A DNA stretch of 64,000 nt from Yamagishiella unicocca (taxonomy: Eukaryota; Chlorophyta; Chlorophyceae; Chlamydomonadales; Volvocaceae). How positions within the stretch are numbered: position 1 is the stretch's first letter; each line of letters starts with the position of its first letter. The stretch is from positions 434,001 through 498,000 of the forward strand of contig BDSL01000042.1 in the NCBI GenBank assembly GCA_003116995.1, written 5' to 3'. Shown here in pieces: positions 11,722 through 22,529 of this stretch. A program made the position numbers and the translations under genes. Under the pieces are notes generated by a model. The model was not told the DNA's origin and did not search any database. It was given only the letters and a program-made list of their open reading frames with translations.

Positions 11722-14700
11722 TCAGCGGCCTTGCAGCGCGTACAGCAACTCATTCATGTTGCGGATGCGCGAGGTAGCGCTGGACAAGTCGCCCAGCAGC
11801 GCCCGGGCGTGGACCTGATCGCGATGGAGGAAAGCGGTGAAGAGAGGGTCAGAAGGCTGCTGGTGTGTAAAGCCGTCGCACCTGGATCTTGTGGGGAACA
11901 CGGGAGCGACACCGATAATCTCATCATGTTTGGGTCAAATCTTCCAGAATATGATTTTCGGTAGCGCAACGCCCTCATTCGCGGGTGGTGTGGGATGGAA
12001 GGGCCTCCTGGATATGATGCTCGCTGAGTTTCGTCCGGCCGGCGGCCTGCCTTTCAATCCCCTCCAGGAGCCCACCTGCAGCTGGTCCCAGTCAGCTGGG
12101 CGGCCCGCGTTGACGCCCTGCGCCAGGACGGCGGCGTGCAGCGCCCCCAGGCTCCGCTCCAGACCGCCCAGCGCCGTTCTGAGGACGTTCATGGCCGCGT
12201 TGTCGTCCGCGACCTGCACTGACAGAGGCCCACCGCCGCTGCTACCATTGGAAAGACCCGGCTGCTGCTGTTGTTGCTGTTGTTGTTGTTGCTGCTGCGT
12301 AGCGCCGCGCGTGCAGCTGTACGGGTCGTGTGTGCGGCCGGCTGCGTCCGTCGCCTGGGCATCGGAGCAGAGCGGCGCAGGAGGGGCGGGCACCAGACTG
12401 CTAGGGCTAGGGTCGTGACGCCGGGATGGAGGCGTAGCTACATCAGGTCATTGACCGTCTGTCTGTGCTACCCGTATCATGCGTTTCCTTCAGTGCTAGG
12501 AGCCCTGCAAGTTTCCCTAACCAGACACCATCCGGACCGGTGCTATGATCAACGGCATTCATTCCTCCCCGAACTTGGCTGCGCGCTGTGCCGTATCCTG
12601 GACGCGTGGGAGCCCGGTCATCGGCTCGATACCAAATCTGTTGTCCGTGGTGTTTTTATCGGCCCAGTTCTGCTACACACTGCAGGACATGCAGTGCCAT
12701 GCAGCCGGATATTCCAGCTGAGACCCACCATAGGTTCGGCGTCGCCGAAGGATCCATTGCCTCCCGACTGCGGTATAGACAGGGTGGCCATGCACGCCTG
12801 CGCCCAGGGTGCAGAGTGGGTGGTGTCAAGGGAAGATGGACACAGCGACCGGTACAGTGGGTGGTTGGGTGCGGTAGGTTGTTGGATGGTTGCGTCACCG
12901 GCAGGGGAGTGTGTGGCCGTGGCAACATGCTCCCTACAACTGGTAACCGCTTATCCCCTCGGTTCGCAGGAAAAGTGCGCGAGAGCGCTCTGTTGGCAAA
13001 GGCCAAGCATCACTCCCGCTGGCGGCACCGCGACAGCATTCCCACAAGCCTTATCCCAGTCAGTCAGCCACCTGCAGAGTTTCTACGCCCCGCTGCACTG
13101 CCCGCCGCAGCGCCAGCGGAGCCGGCGGCCGCCCCAGCGCCGGCTCCGCCACGCAGCTCTCGCGCGCGGCGCCTGCCAGTTTCGCGCCCTCCGCTGCGCG
13201 CGTCTGCATCGCCGCTCCCGTCACCACCGCAGCTTCCTCATCACTGACTTTCCGCGCCATGTATGACTTGAAGGCGGCGGCCAAGTAAGCAGGGGGCGCG
13301 CCCGGCGGCTGCGGCTGCCCGTGGTGCGGCGGCGGCGCCGCTGTGTCCGGAGGAAACAGCCGCCGTACACTGGCAGCGTACTGCGGCGGCACCGCACGGC
13401 ACACGTGCACCTGGCTCTGGAGCGCTGCGTGCATGACGGTGGCGTGCGGGTTGCGAAGGAGGGCGTGGAAGAGCGCCTGTGTGGGGGAGGGCGGGGGAGG
13501 CGGGGTTGGAGGCGTATGGGGGTGTGCGCGGGGGCTTAGGTGGAAAAGGTATCTCCCGCAAGGACTCCGATGACTATGGCATCGATAACGATGGGCTCAG
13601 GGCCAAGTGCCGACGGTGAACTATTTAGGCGCGGCGAGGACCCGGCTTGGAGGCGGTCTGGAATGCAGCTGAGGTCCGGCAGGGCAATGCTTTCGGCGTA
13701 TGGCGAATATGGCTAGTGTTCGAGAGCTTGGAGAAACGAGAGCCCTACCGTCCCCCGCCTCAGCCGCACCTCCGGAGGCGGAGAGTTGCAGTACGCCGCC
13801 ACCACCGCTACATCTGCCGCCACCATGGGGGAGCCCTGCTGCGCCAGCCGCGTCAGCATGGGCGCGAGAACCGTCAGAGCCGCGGGGCTCAGGCAGTCTG
13901 CCGTGCGAGCGATAAGCCGGGCGGCGGCGTGCGCCGGCGCGACAGCGGTGACTGCACAGGCCGCTGTTGATCCACCGACAGGTGGCTCCGGCGAGAGCGC
14001 CTGATCAGGCACAAGGTAATGTGGGTCCGGAATGAAAGGGGCAGCAGCGCTATGTCATTTAGCTGCGGGTAGCTTGTTTAGGTGTTCCGATGTGGAGCTT
14101 GCTGATCTCCTACTCCCTGCCAGCAGCTTAGGACGGCTCAAGTGCAGGTGTTTGGACAAGCCATGCGCCCCCACGTCCGCCTCCTCCACTTGACGCGCAG
14201 CTGGACCCGCCGAGTATTCCCTCCTTGTCGACCTCAATTCCCTCAGTGTCGACATCAGCCCCCTCCGAGTCGACATCAATTCCCTCAGTGTCGACATCAA
14301 GCGGATCCAACGCCACGACTCAAGTCCCCGAACTCCCCGAACACCACAACTCCAGCCCAGTACGTAAGCGATGCTATCCATGGAGCACACACGCCATCCC
14401 CGATAGGTGTCAGCGCCAGACAGCCCAGCGCAACCCAGCGCCCACCTGCAGGAGCTCCGCTGCGAGGTTGGCAGCCTCCGAAACCAGCGAGTGCGAACCT
14501 GGGGGAAACCGGGGCCGCCCATCATTTTAAATGATGTGAGGACAGGGATGGACGACCTGAACTAGAGCAGGTGCGTTCCCCGCTGGTGCCTCACCCGGCG
14601 CATCCAAGTGCCGTACGTGTACGACGGTCACCTCCAGGCAGCCCAGCAGCTGCGCCAGCCACTGCTGCGCCACTGCTGATGGCGCAGCGGCGGGGCCTGA

Positions 14701-17700
14701 CGACGCCGCTGTTGCGCCGCCGCCGCCTGCCGTGCAGCTGTTGAGACTGCCGAGGACGGCAGCTGCCTGCAGGAGGTGGCAATGGCGGATGGGATTTAGT
14801 GTTCCAGCTGGAGGCCAGTAGCACCACCTCACGGCCGCCTGCAGGAAGCCCGCCTCGGTCGACGAAGGATGAGGAACGCGTCACGCCAGGCAAACCTTTA
14901 CCTTCCCACCTGCCGCACTGCGCTCAGGAGCTGCCGCGCCCTGGCGCCGAGCTCCTGCTCCGAAACCGCAATGCCAACAACGGGACCGCCCGGCGGCACC
15001 CCACCCGCCCCACGCGCCGTGGCTGCCTGGGCGGCGGCGGCCCCGGCGGCAGCGCCCCACAGGACCCGCGAGCCCGCGGTGGCGCACAAGTCCATCGCGA
15101 CGGGTGGGTTGTTCTGGGGGCTGCTGCTGTGGGGGGGATGGTTCTGGAAGGGAGGCGGCGCCAGCTGCTCCAGAACCTCCTGCCAGCCGGGTTCCGCCTG
15201 CGGGGGGGCAGCCTACGCACGCAGGGAGCGCGCCCAGTTGTGCAAAAGCGCAACCGTGAGATGCAGAACCTGGACAGGGGCTTGGGTGCCAGGCCCCCAT
15301 ACCTACCGACAACATACACGCTAGGAGCCTCTCCAGGCGGCCGCCGGCACCACAGGAGGGACAGGCCTCGGCTACATCGTCACCGCCACTAGCTGCCGCC
15401 GCAGCGGCTGCGGCCGCCGCCTCCGCTGCGGCTGCCAAGACCGCCAGGCGCGCCACAGCGGCTATGAGGCGGCTGGCTAGCGCGGGCTCGCAGTGCTGCA
15501 CGAGCGTAGAGAGAACGTCGGCGGCGGCGGCGGACAGCAGCGGGTGGGCGCAGGCGCCTGGGAAGACCCATGGGTCGAAGGGGCGTGGGGCGAGGAGGGC
15601 GAGTTCGGCACAGCGGTGGCGTGGCAAAGTGGTGCGGGCGGCAGGTGTTGTGGCGTGGTGTATCAGCGAGGGAAGTTATCATGATGGGCTAGTGGTGGTG
15701 ATCAGAACCACTGGCCCGCTCGACGCCGTACGGCAGCCAGCCAACTCCCAACCCGCCCTCTGGTCCTCATCCCGCCCGCCACGCACCCCAGTTGCAGACG
15801 ACAGCGCAGCCCGCAGCGAAGGTGTCCCCGTCCTGCCCCCCGGCCTGCTGCTCAGCGGCCGCTGCCAGCAGGGCCAGCGCCGCGGCCGCTAGCTGGTGGG
15901 GCAGGTCCAGGGAGGGGGTCACGGCCGCTAGGCCGCATTGCTCCAGGGCCTGCGGAACGGCAGAGACGCATTTTGCAGGACAGGGGTACGGCGCTCGGAT
16001 GCCATTGCTGCATGCCGCTTCCCACCCGGCCCTGCCGGGTCTTCCTCGAACCCAGCCCTGTCGCCATCCCCCTTCCTACCTCAGCAGCTGCGTGCTCCTG
16101 CATCCCCCCCGGGCGCCAACCACCCTTCTTAGGCTGACGTCCTCTCCGCGCCCTGATTGCCCTCCCTGGTTGGCTCGCTCCTCGCTGCAGCGATAGCAGC
16201 CATGCACGGCAGCGGTCACACCCAGGCCCCGCAGCGCCCCTGACTCACCATGCCGTACAGGTCCACCGCCGCCGCGACGCCCGCCCAGGGCAGGGACCTG
16301 GCGACCATGACGGCTCTCGCCTCGGGGCTGACGTGGGCCGCGCGCTGCAGCAGCGCCAGGCACAGCAGCACAGCGCCGGCCGGCGAGGGAGCAGTAGCAG
16401 CACCAGCGGGTGTGGCTGTAGCTCCAGGACATGCCAGCTCTTCTAGCTTTGCCAGTCGAGCCTACGCAAGGGAGGCGGGTGCAATGTGGACAGTTAAGAG
16501 CCGCCGCCGGTGCTGTACGGTATCGTACGAAACGAGCAGGGCGGGTAGGCCGAGCAAAGCAAACCTGGTTAAGCTGCCCCGCGCTGTCTCCCTTCAAACC
16601 GCATAAGAGGAGTCCCGATGGTGAGTCACTGAAGCGGTTATGCCGTCGAGAGCCGCATGCTGGCACCCTCTGCCTTGCAGGCGCTGTCAGAGGCCCCAGG
16701 CGCCCAAGGGCTCCCGCCTGCCGACAAAATAAGGCCCCCAAGGGCTCCCGCCTGCCGACAAAATAAGGCCCCCAAGGGCTCCCACCTGCCGACAAAATAA
16801 GGCCCCCAAGGGCTCCCGCCTGCCGACAAAATAAGGCCCCCAAGGGCTCCCGCCTGCCGACAAAATAAGGCGTCCACCTGACATCGTCCGCAATCCCGCA
16901 TCCACATCACTAAACTCGCCACACTTCCCTTCCCTTTGCTTGCCTTCCCCCGCCAGCGGGCGGCCCACGCACCTCCAGCTGCTGCGGGCTGGCGGCCGCT
17001 GCGGCACAGTGCTGCTGCTGCCCCCCGCGCCCCACCGCCGCCTCCTGCGCGCCACCGCCGTCCGCCTCCTCGCCCGGCGGCTCACCAGCGTCCAGCACCA
17101 CTGCCAGCACCGACGTCATCTTGCAGGCGATAGCTGAGTCGATATCCCTGGCCATTTGCGCCTGGAGCTGCTGGTATTGGCGTTGTTGCTGCTGCTGGTG
17201 CTCCGGCGCAGCAGAGCCAAAGTTTGCGGCAGCCGTGGTGGCGGCTGCGGCGCACGTGGCCATGTGGCCGTGCACCTCCGCGGCGGCGGAGGCAAGCTCG
17301 TCCCAGCACGCTGCAGCGGCAGCAGGGTGAGCCTGTGCGACACGAGCGGCGTGCTGCAACCAGAACCTGGACACCTGAAGCAGCCGGAGGTGAGGAGACC
17401 CACGGGTCAACGAGGCGTGGGGTGTTGCCGTCGGCTCCCTAACGGCAGGCGCAGTAAGCGCCGCCGCGGACGCACCCGCACCTTGAGTCTGGTTTCGTAG
17501 TCCCCGGAGGGGCTGCTCGCCATGGCGCGGACCTCAGCCGCCAGGTAGCCCAACAGCGACCGTAGCACCGACTGGACTGCGCAGCCTGCGCGGCCGTGGG
17601 GCAAGTTGGTGGGTTTCGAGGAAGACCCGTGGTCGGTCGGAGGGTAGATGGGCGGCTTTGAGGGTTCGTCGCTTTGCAGGGGGCCAGAGGTCAACCGCGG

Positions 17701-19706
17701 GTGACCCGTGGGTCTGTAGAGACGCCGTCGGGATATTGCACCTACCGTTGAGCAGCTGCTGCAGCGCCTCGGGCGGCAGGGCGGTCATCACCCGAGAGAG
17801 GCCCGTCCACAAGATGTTGAGGCCGGCGAAGGAACGCATCTCGCGAGGTACTGAGGGGTCGTTAATCCGCTCAGCTGAGGTGATGCCTGCGGGTCCGTGG
17901 ACGGTACGAGGTAAGGATTCGCCCGAATGAGCGGGCGAATTCGTCCACGGAGAGGTGATGTCCGCAGTTGGGTAGGCTGGAGGGCAGCCGCAGGGTTCGT
18001 ATGCGGCTCCGACGTAATCGGTGAGGACGAGGTCCGCCTACATACTCCTTTGTCGCCCCTCCTAGACGCAGACGGTTTGACTCCGAGCCGACCCACATCA
18101 ACCGCTGCCTGCGCGAGCGTTTAGCACATCCCGAGGGGCCCTATACTCACACTGCTTCCACTCACTGTACCCATGCAGCACAGGTGCCGCATGCCAGTGC
18201 CGCATCTCATGCCACACCCGCAGCGCCCCTCCCGCCACCCAGCCCCGCACCCAGGTGGCGCAGTCCCTCGAACAGCGCTCCGAACAGCGCCCGACAGGCC
18301 TCCAGCAGCTCCTCGCCCGTCGGGTCGCCACACGCCAGCTGCTGCTCCACAGCTGGGGGACAAAAGGGGCCAGGGGTCTGGGTCCGGGAGGCTAGGGTGC
18401 ATGGAAAGGCGTGGCGGAGGCAACGCCTTTACCAAGCAGGCATAGCAGGCCGGTACAAAGTGCCACACACACAGACACACATACACACGGGTGCACACAC
18501 ACACATGGTACGGTCCCCGCTGTGCGGCTGTTCGGGCTCCTGACACTGCGGAGCCGTCGCCGCATCGCTCGGGCCGCCGCCTCATCCCAGTAGCCGCAGC
18601 TCGCCAGGGAAAGCACCAGGGGGTACCGGTACATGCATCAGCCCTGCTCCGAAACCCGCCACCCACCCCGCCAGCACGCCTCCGTCGCATCCAGTGCCAC
18701 GGGCGCCAGGTCCCTCACGTAGCCGCGCACCGCGTTGCCCGCCTGCACATAGCGCCCCGGCCCCAGCTGCTGGTACCACCTGGGTGGCCGACGTGTTGTT
18801 GTGGTGGCAGGTTATCGGCACGAGTGAGGAAACACTGCGTGGACCGGGTTGTGCGGTGTCCAAACAGGAGTCGGGCGATTCTGGCGGTTCCTTGGATGTG
18901 GGCCAAGTGCTGCATGCAGGGGCCCCAGGCGCATTCAGGGGCCCCAGGTGCAAGCACCGCTGGTGGAATGCGCAGAAAAAAGAGCCACCGGAAACCCTAA
19001 TCGTGCCCAGGGGGCGTCAAAGTAAAGATACGGGCGAAAAATAGTCATAGTCACGAAACGTCCAGCGCCGCAGCCATCGCCGTCCTGACATCACACGATG
19101 GACACGTTCATACAACGCGACGCACTCTGGAGAGAAGAATGCGTGTGACGCCAGCTGTAGCGCTGCCGCCACGAAGTCCTTCAGGTGGCAGCAGGCGTCC
19201 GGTGCCGCCGAAGCGACACCGGACGCGCCCCCCTGCGCCATCCAGGAGACCATCGCGCCTGCTAACCTGACGCAGTCCTGCACGCGCGGGGCGCGGCCCA
19301 TTCAACATTAGCGTCGTGAATCAGAGCATCTGGGTCGGCCGATGAGCGCTGTAAGAACGCCGGTTCAACGGAGCGACTAAGCTTAGGTAAGCTCTCCTGG
19401 TATGCTCTCCTGGTATGCTCTCCTGGTATGCTCTCGTGGTGCGGTCTACCGCGCTGCCAGGCCGTCCCGGCTTGCCTGCATCGCCTCCGAAGGGCCGTCT
19501 GCGTAGTCTGCTGCGACCCTGCCCATGCAGGCGTTCTGTAGCACCGACGCCAGGAGGCCAAGCAGCTCGGCTGCGCTGCTGGGGTCGGCCGATGCCGGGT
19601 CTAAGGAACGTAACCGTTCCTCCACCATTGCTGGCAACCCAGGGTGTAGTATCCGAGTCTCGCATTCCAGGGACCCGAGAAGCTGCGGTGGGTGGCTTGT
19701 CTCCAT
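11722..19706 (-). CDS. Large Ala-rich helical-repeat-like protein, family unknown
   Basis: Exons in coding order: 19706-19518 (tentative), 19277-19095, 18766-18663, 18599-18547, 18352-18251, 17850-17746, 17585-17482, 17374-16973, 16437-16249, 15949-15787, 15557-15307, 15197-14910, 14766-14595, 14498-14446, 14000-13770, 13476-13072, 12354-12076, 11814-11722. Phases agree throughout, giving about 1121 aa. From 17850 to the stop the splice sites look ordinary. The first four joins are weaker; the exon 1 donor is GTCGCA. The protein looks like long amphipathic helices (LLGYLAAEVRAMASSPSGDY, RFWLQHAARVAQAHP, NELLYALQGR at the end), with poly-Q runs in the 17374-16973 and 12354-12076 exons. Size and texture suit a HEAT/ARM solenoid such as a karyopherin, but I saw no diagnostic motif and assign no function. 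The 5' end may differ. Confidence 0.6.
16705..16872. repeat. 34-bp tandem repeat, 5 copies, intronic
   Basis: Five nearly identical units containing GGGCTCCCGCCTGCCGACAA follow each other in the intron between exons 16973 and 16437 of the large minus-strand gene. Only one or two bases differ, suggesting recent expansion. Confidence 0.92.
19385..19440. repeat. 13-bp repeat TCTCCTGGTATGC, 4 copies
   Basis: Four consecutive copies, the last one changed to TCTCGTGGTGCGG. It lies in the tentative first intron of the large minus-strand gene. Confidence 0.85.
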
Positions 19707-20779
19707 AATTCCGCGCTTATGACGCCGAGCCTGTGGCTACCTAAGTCGCCGAGGACGCTCTGCAATATGCAGCATTTTCTAAGTACAAGAAAAAATACTT
19801 AACTGCTACCAACCGTGAGCGATTTCGTGGCAAGTTCGTTCTCCCGCCACAGTCGTACTGGTTTCGGTAGCCATCTTTTCTTATGTGCACAGTCAGCGAG
19901 GACACGCTCGTAAGGTTTACACCTAAGATCCTTGCCTATTACTTTGCCTCCTTCCCAGGCATTTTTCCGCACTCATGCAAGCATGTGCAATACTATATCG
20001 CTACGCCGCGAAACCACGTGTCTGCCTGGCGAGGGCATTATGTTTCACAAATGGTGAACGGTGCACTTTGTGGCAGACAAATCGTCATCTTCGTCGCACG
20101 AGGGTCACAGATGCGGAGAGGGTTCACCGCATTCTTGCTACTTACAAAAGGTCCAAGGTTTTTGGTGCTTCGCCGCACCCGTCTGCGCAGAATGGACAGC
20201 CGCGCGGGCAGCATCATGTGACAATCATGCGGGGTAAACTCTCTCATACCATCAAAGCCCTGCTAAGGTGTGCGCACCCGTAACCTTCGCAGCAGCCCAA
20301 GCTCGGCGAGAACTGAATCAACCCGCCTTGCCTCTTCACTCACGACAATCTGGACCAGCTAGCCACGATAACACGTGTCGGAAGGGCATCACAACGGGCC
20401 GACCTGTCCCCGTGCCTGCCCTTAGCGGGTGGCCAGCGTTTTAAAACGCCCTTTCGGTAGAGCCATCGCTCGCCTTTCATGTAAAATCGCTCAATCAACT
20501 CGCCAACGCTCGCAACGATGCAGGTGCTGGGCCAGCAACGCCTCCGCTCCTGCAGTCCCCTCGCGCACTGCCTGGATGCCTCAGTCTATTATTACCAACA
20601 TCCTGCTCAATTCGAAGAAGCCTGCTCTAGCACTCAGTTCCCGTCAATCAAGACATTGTGCACGTTCAGCTCCGACCCGAAGATCCGGAAGCTCACGGCC
20701 ATTAGTCCCGCGTAAACTGGTTTCAATCTTTCCCAGCACCGTACGCTGCCTTTTCCAGCTTCGTCAATACAACGTCAAT
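19707..20779. other. Intergenic
   Basis: No gene recognised. TTACA at 20142-20146 (TGTAA on the minus strand), 634 bases past the MsrB stop, is a candidate poly(A) signal, so the right half is probably MsrB 3' UTR. Confidence 0.5.
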
Positions 20780-22259
20780 TTACTTCGAGGGGTCAAACTT
20801 GATGCTGACGCTGTTGACGCAGTGGCGCTCGTTGGTGGGGGTAGGGAAGCCCTGTGGGGCATCAAACGCGCGCAAACGCGAAATTGTGGCCCTCAAGTGT
20901 GCAGGTGAAACGTCAGGCATCCTGGATCGGAACTCGGTAACGACTACATAAACGCATACAGTGCAATGCGCTCAGTGCCGCCTGTTTGTATCAGCTCAAG
21001 CCTTCTCATTAGCATGGCAGTGTTAGCTAACTTCGAGGACCTTGGCTGGCTTTGCTGTTTCTCACCTCGCCTTCGAACACATGCCCCAGGTGACCACCAC
21101 AATTGGCGCACGTGATCTCCACTCGCCGCATTCCGTACGCGTTATCCACGTGGCGTTCCACAGCACCCGGGATCTCGTCGTAGAACGCCGGCCAGCCGCA
21201 GCCGCTGTTGAACTTGGTCTCGGACCTGACGCCCGGAGGGAAGGATAGGAATCAGCAAGTGCCAATGGCAAGCGGCTTGGCGGCCGCCGTTCCTGCGGTG
21301 TAGCGCAAGCTGAAGCTCCCACTAGCAAATGTACTGCGCACGATTCTTCCCCAACACCGCCCTGCACGCCACTATCTTGACAGTCTCCGCCATGAACTGC
21401 CACGTAACTGCAAATCACCGAGCCCTCGTGCTGCGCGCGTTGGCCATCCACCCTGCTCAACTTGTGCACACCAACGCCAACCGCCAACCGCTCAACCCCA
21501 GCACTGACCAAAACCACGTTCTGTGTTACAGGTTCCTGCCGTCGCTAGCGCGCTTTCAGACTGTTCATCAGCGAATGCAGTGGCTTCCCCCGCGACCGCG
21601 CTGGCTCACTTGTACAAGGGCGTGCCACAGCCAGCGCACTTGTAGGTGCCGTCCTGCAGGTGGCAACGGATGGTTGCTAATAAATTGAAGCCCTGTCATA
21701 CAAGATCATAACCCTAGGCGGTTATCTGATGGGCGAGAAAGGGGAGTCCTCGGAGGGTCAGAGTGGGTCCCACAATTCAAGGACCGGGAGTCAAGCATAC
21801 CTCGTAAAATTTGTTGTAAATTCCAGTGCCCGCCCGCTCCGTGCCCTTCTGCCGCAGGATGTTGAACTGCATCGGGCAAAGGTGAGGTTCCGAGTGCGTG
21901 GGGACTCGGGTGCTATCTGACCTTACTAGGGTGGTGGGGCGACACCACACAGGAAGTATAGAAACTCGCCCATTTCGCGTCAATGAATCCGCATAGTCCA
22001 AGTGAACACCACTTGCATAGCAATGACCGTTCGGGTGAGGAATGCACTCTCCAGCAGCAGCAAGCAGCCACCACACGATTGGCCAGCTCACCTCCTCCGC
22101 ATTCAGGACCTCCTTCCAGACGCTATCGGGCGTTGACTTGTCAAGGTTCACGCCCTCCTTGTTAACCGCCATCGTGGTGGTGCTCCGGCGCGGAACAACG
22201 CTCTGGCGCGAGGCGGCAAGCCGAGGGCCAACGGCGTTGAAAGCGCGCAGCGAGAGCAT
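20780..22259 (-). CDS. MSRB: Peptide methionine-R-sulfoxide reductase
   Basis: Exons: 22259-22092, 21866-21801, 21653-21610, 21225-21066, 20851-20780; all GT-AG, phases agree, 169 aa. The enzyme reduces methionine-R-sulfoxide in proteins using thioredoxin-type donors. Two CxxC pairs (C84/C87 in [12 protein letters not shown]132/C135 in [14 protein letters not shown]) form the structural zinc site. C157 in [11 protein letters not shown] is the catalytic cysteine. C102 in SGCGWPAF is a possible recycling cysteine. The first 30 or so residues ([20 protein letters not shown]...) are Ser/Arg/Ala-rich without acids, as in a plastid or mitochondrial transit peptide; a second Met at residue 30 could start a cytosolic form. 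It is divergent from the enoyl-CoA reductase gene with 270 bp between starts. Confidence 0.95.
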
Positions 22260-22529
22260 GGTATGTGGCCTGTATGGCTCTAGCGCGATTGCAGCGTATA
22301 TTGCACGCGAAGGCTAATGTTGGAGACGAGACATCGGCCCTGCCGTGCATGCGAACCTTGGACTTCACCCACCTGCCCGATACATGGATACTCATGGAAA
22401 TGCCTGGAAGACAATCTAATACACTATTCGGATAGGCTATTTCCATTTTACGTCGCATGTTTCTTCTGCCAACAGATACTATAGTCGATCACCTGGGCTC
22501 GCGATAAATTTTGGTCTGGCTTCGTTGCG
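22260..22529. promoter_or_regulatory. Shared divergent promoter, MSRB / enoyl-CoA reductase
   Basis: The two start codons face away from each other with only 270 bases between, so both 5' UTRs and core promoters must lie here. The part near 22380-22520 is AT-richer (TAATACACTATTCGGATAGG). No specific factor site is claimed. Confidence 0.6.

Noticed and set aside
12271..13266. Long plus-strand ORF of 331 codons
   Set aside because: It is the opposite-strand shadow of GC-rich exons of the large minus-strand gene, where exon phases and splice sites agree.
16076..16922. Minus-strand ORFs with repeated GALFCRQAGALGGLILSAGG
   Set aside because: They read through the intronic 34-bp repeat; the real exon at 16249-16437 is in another frame.
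20518..20715. Plus-strand 65-codon ORF starting MQVLGQQRLRSC
   Set aside because: Lies in the presumed MsrB 3' UTR with no homology and no splice partner.
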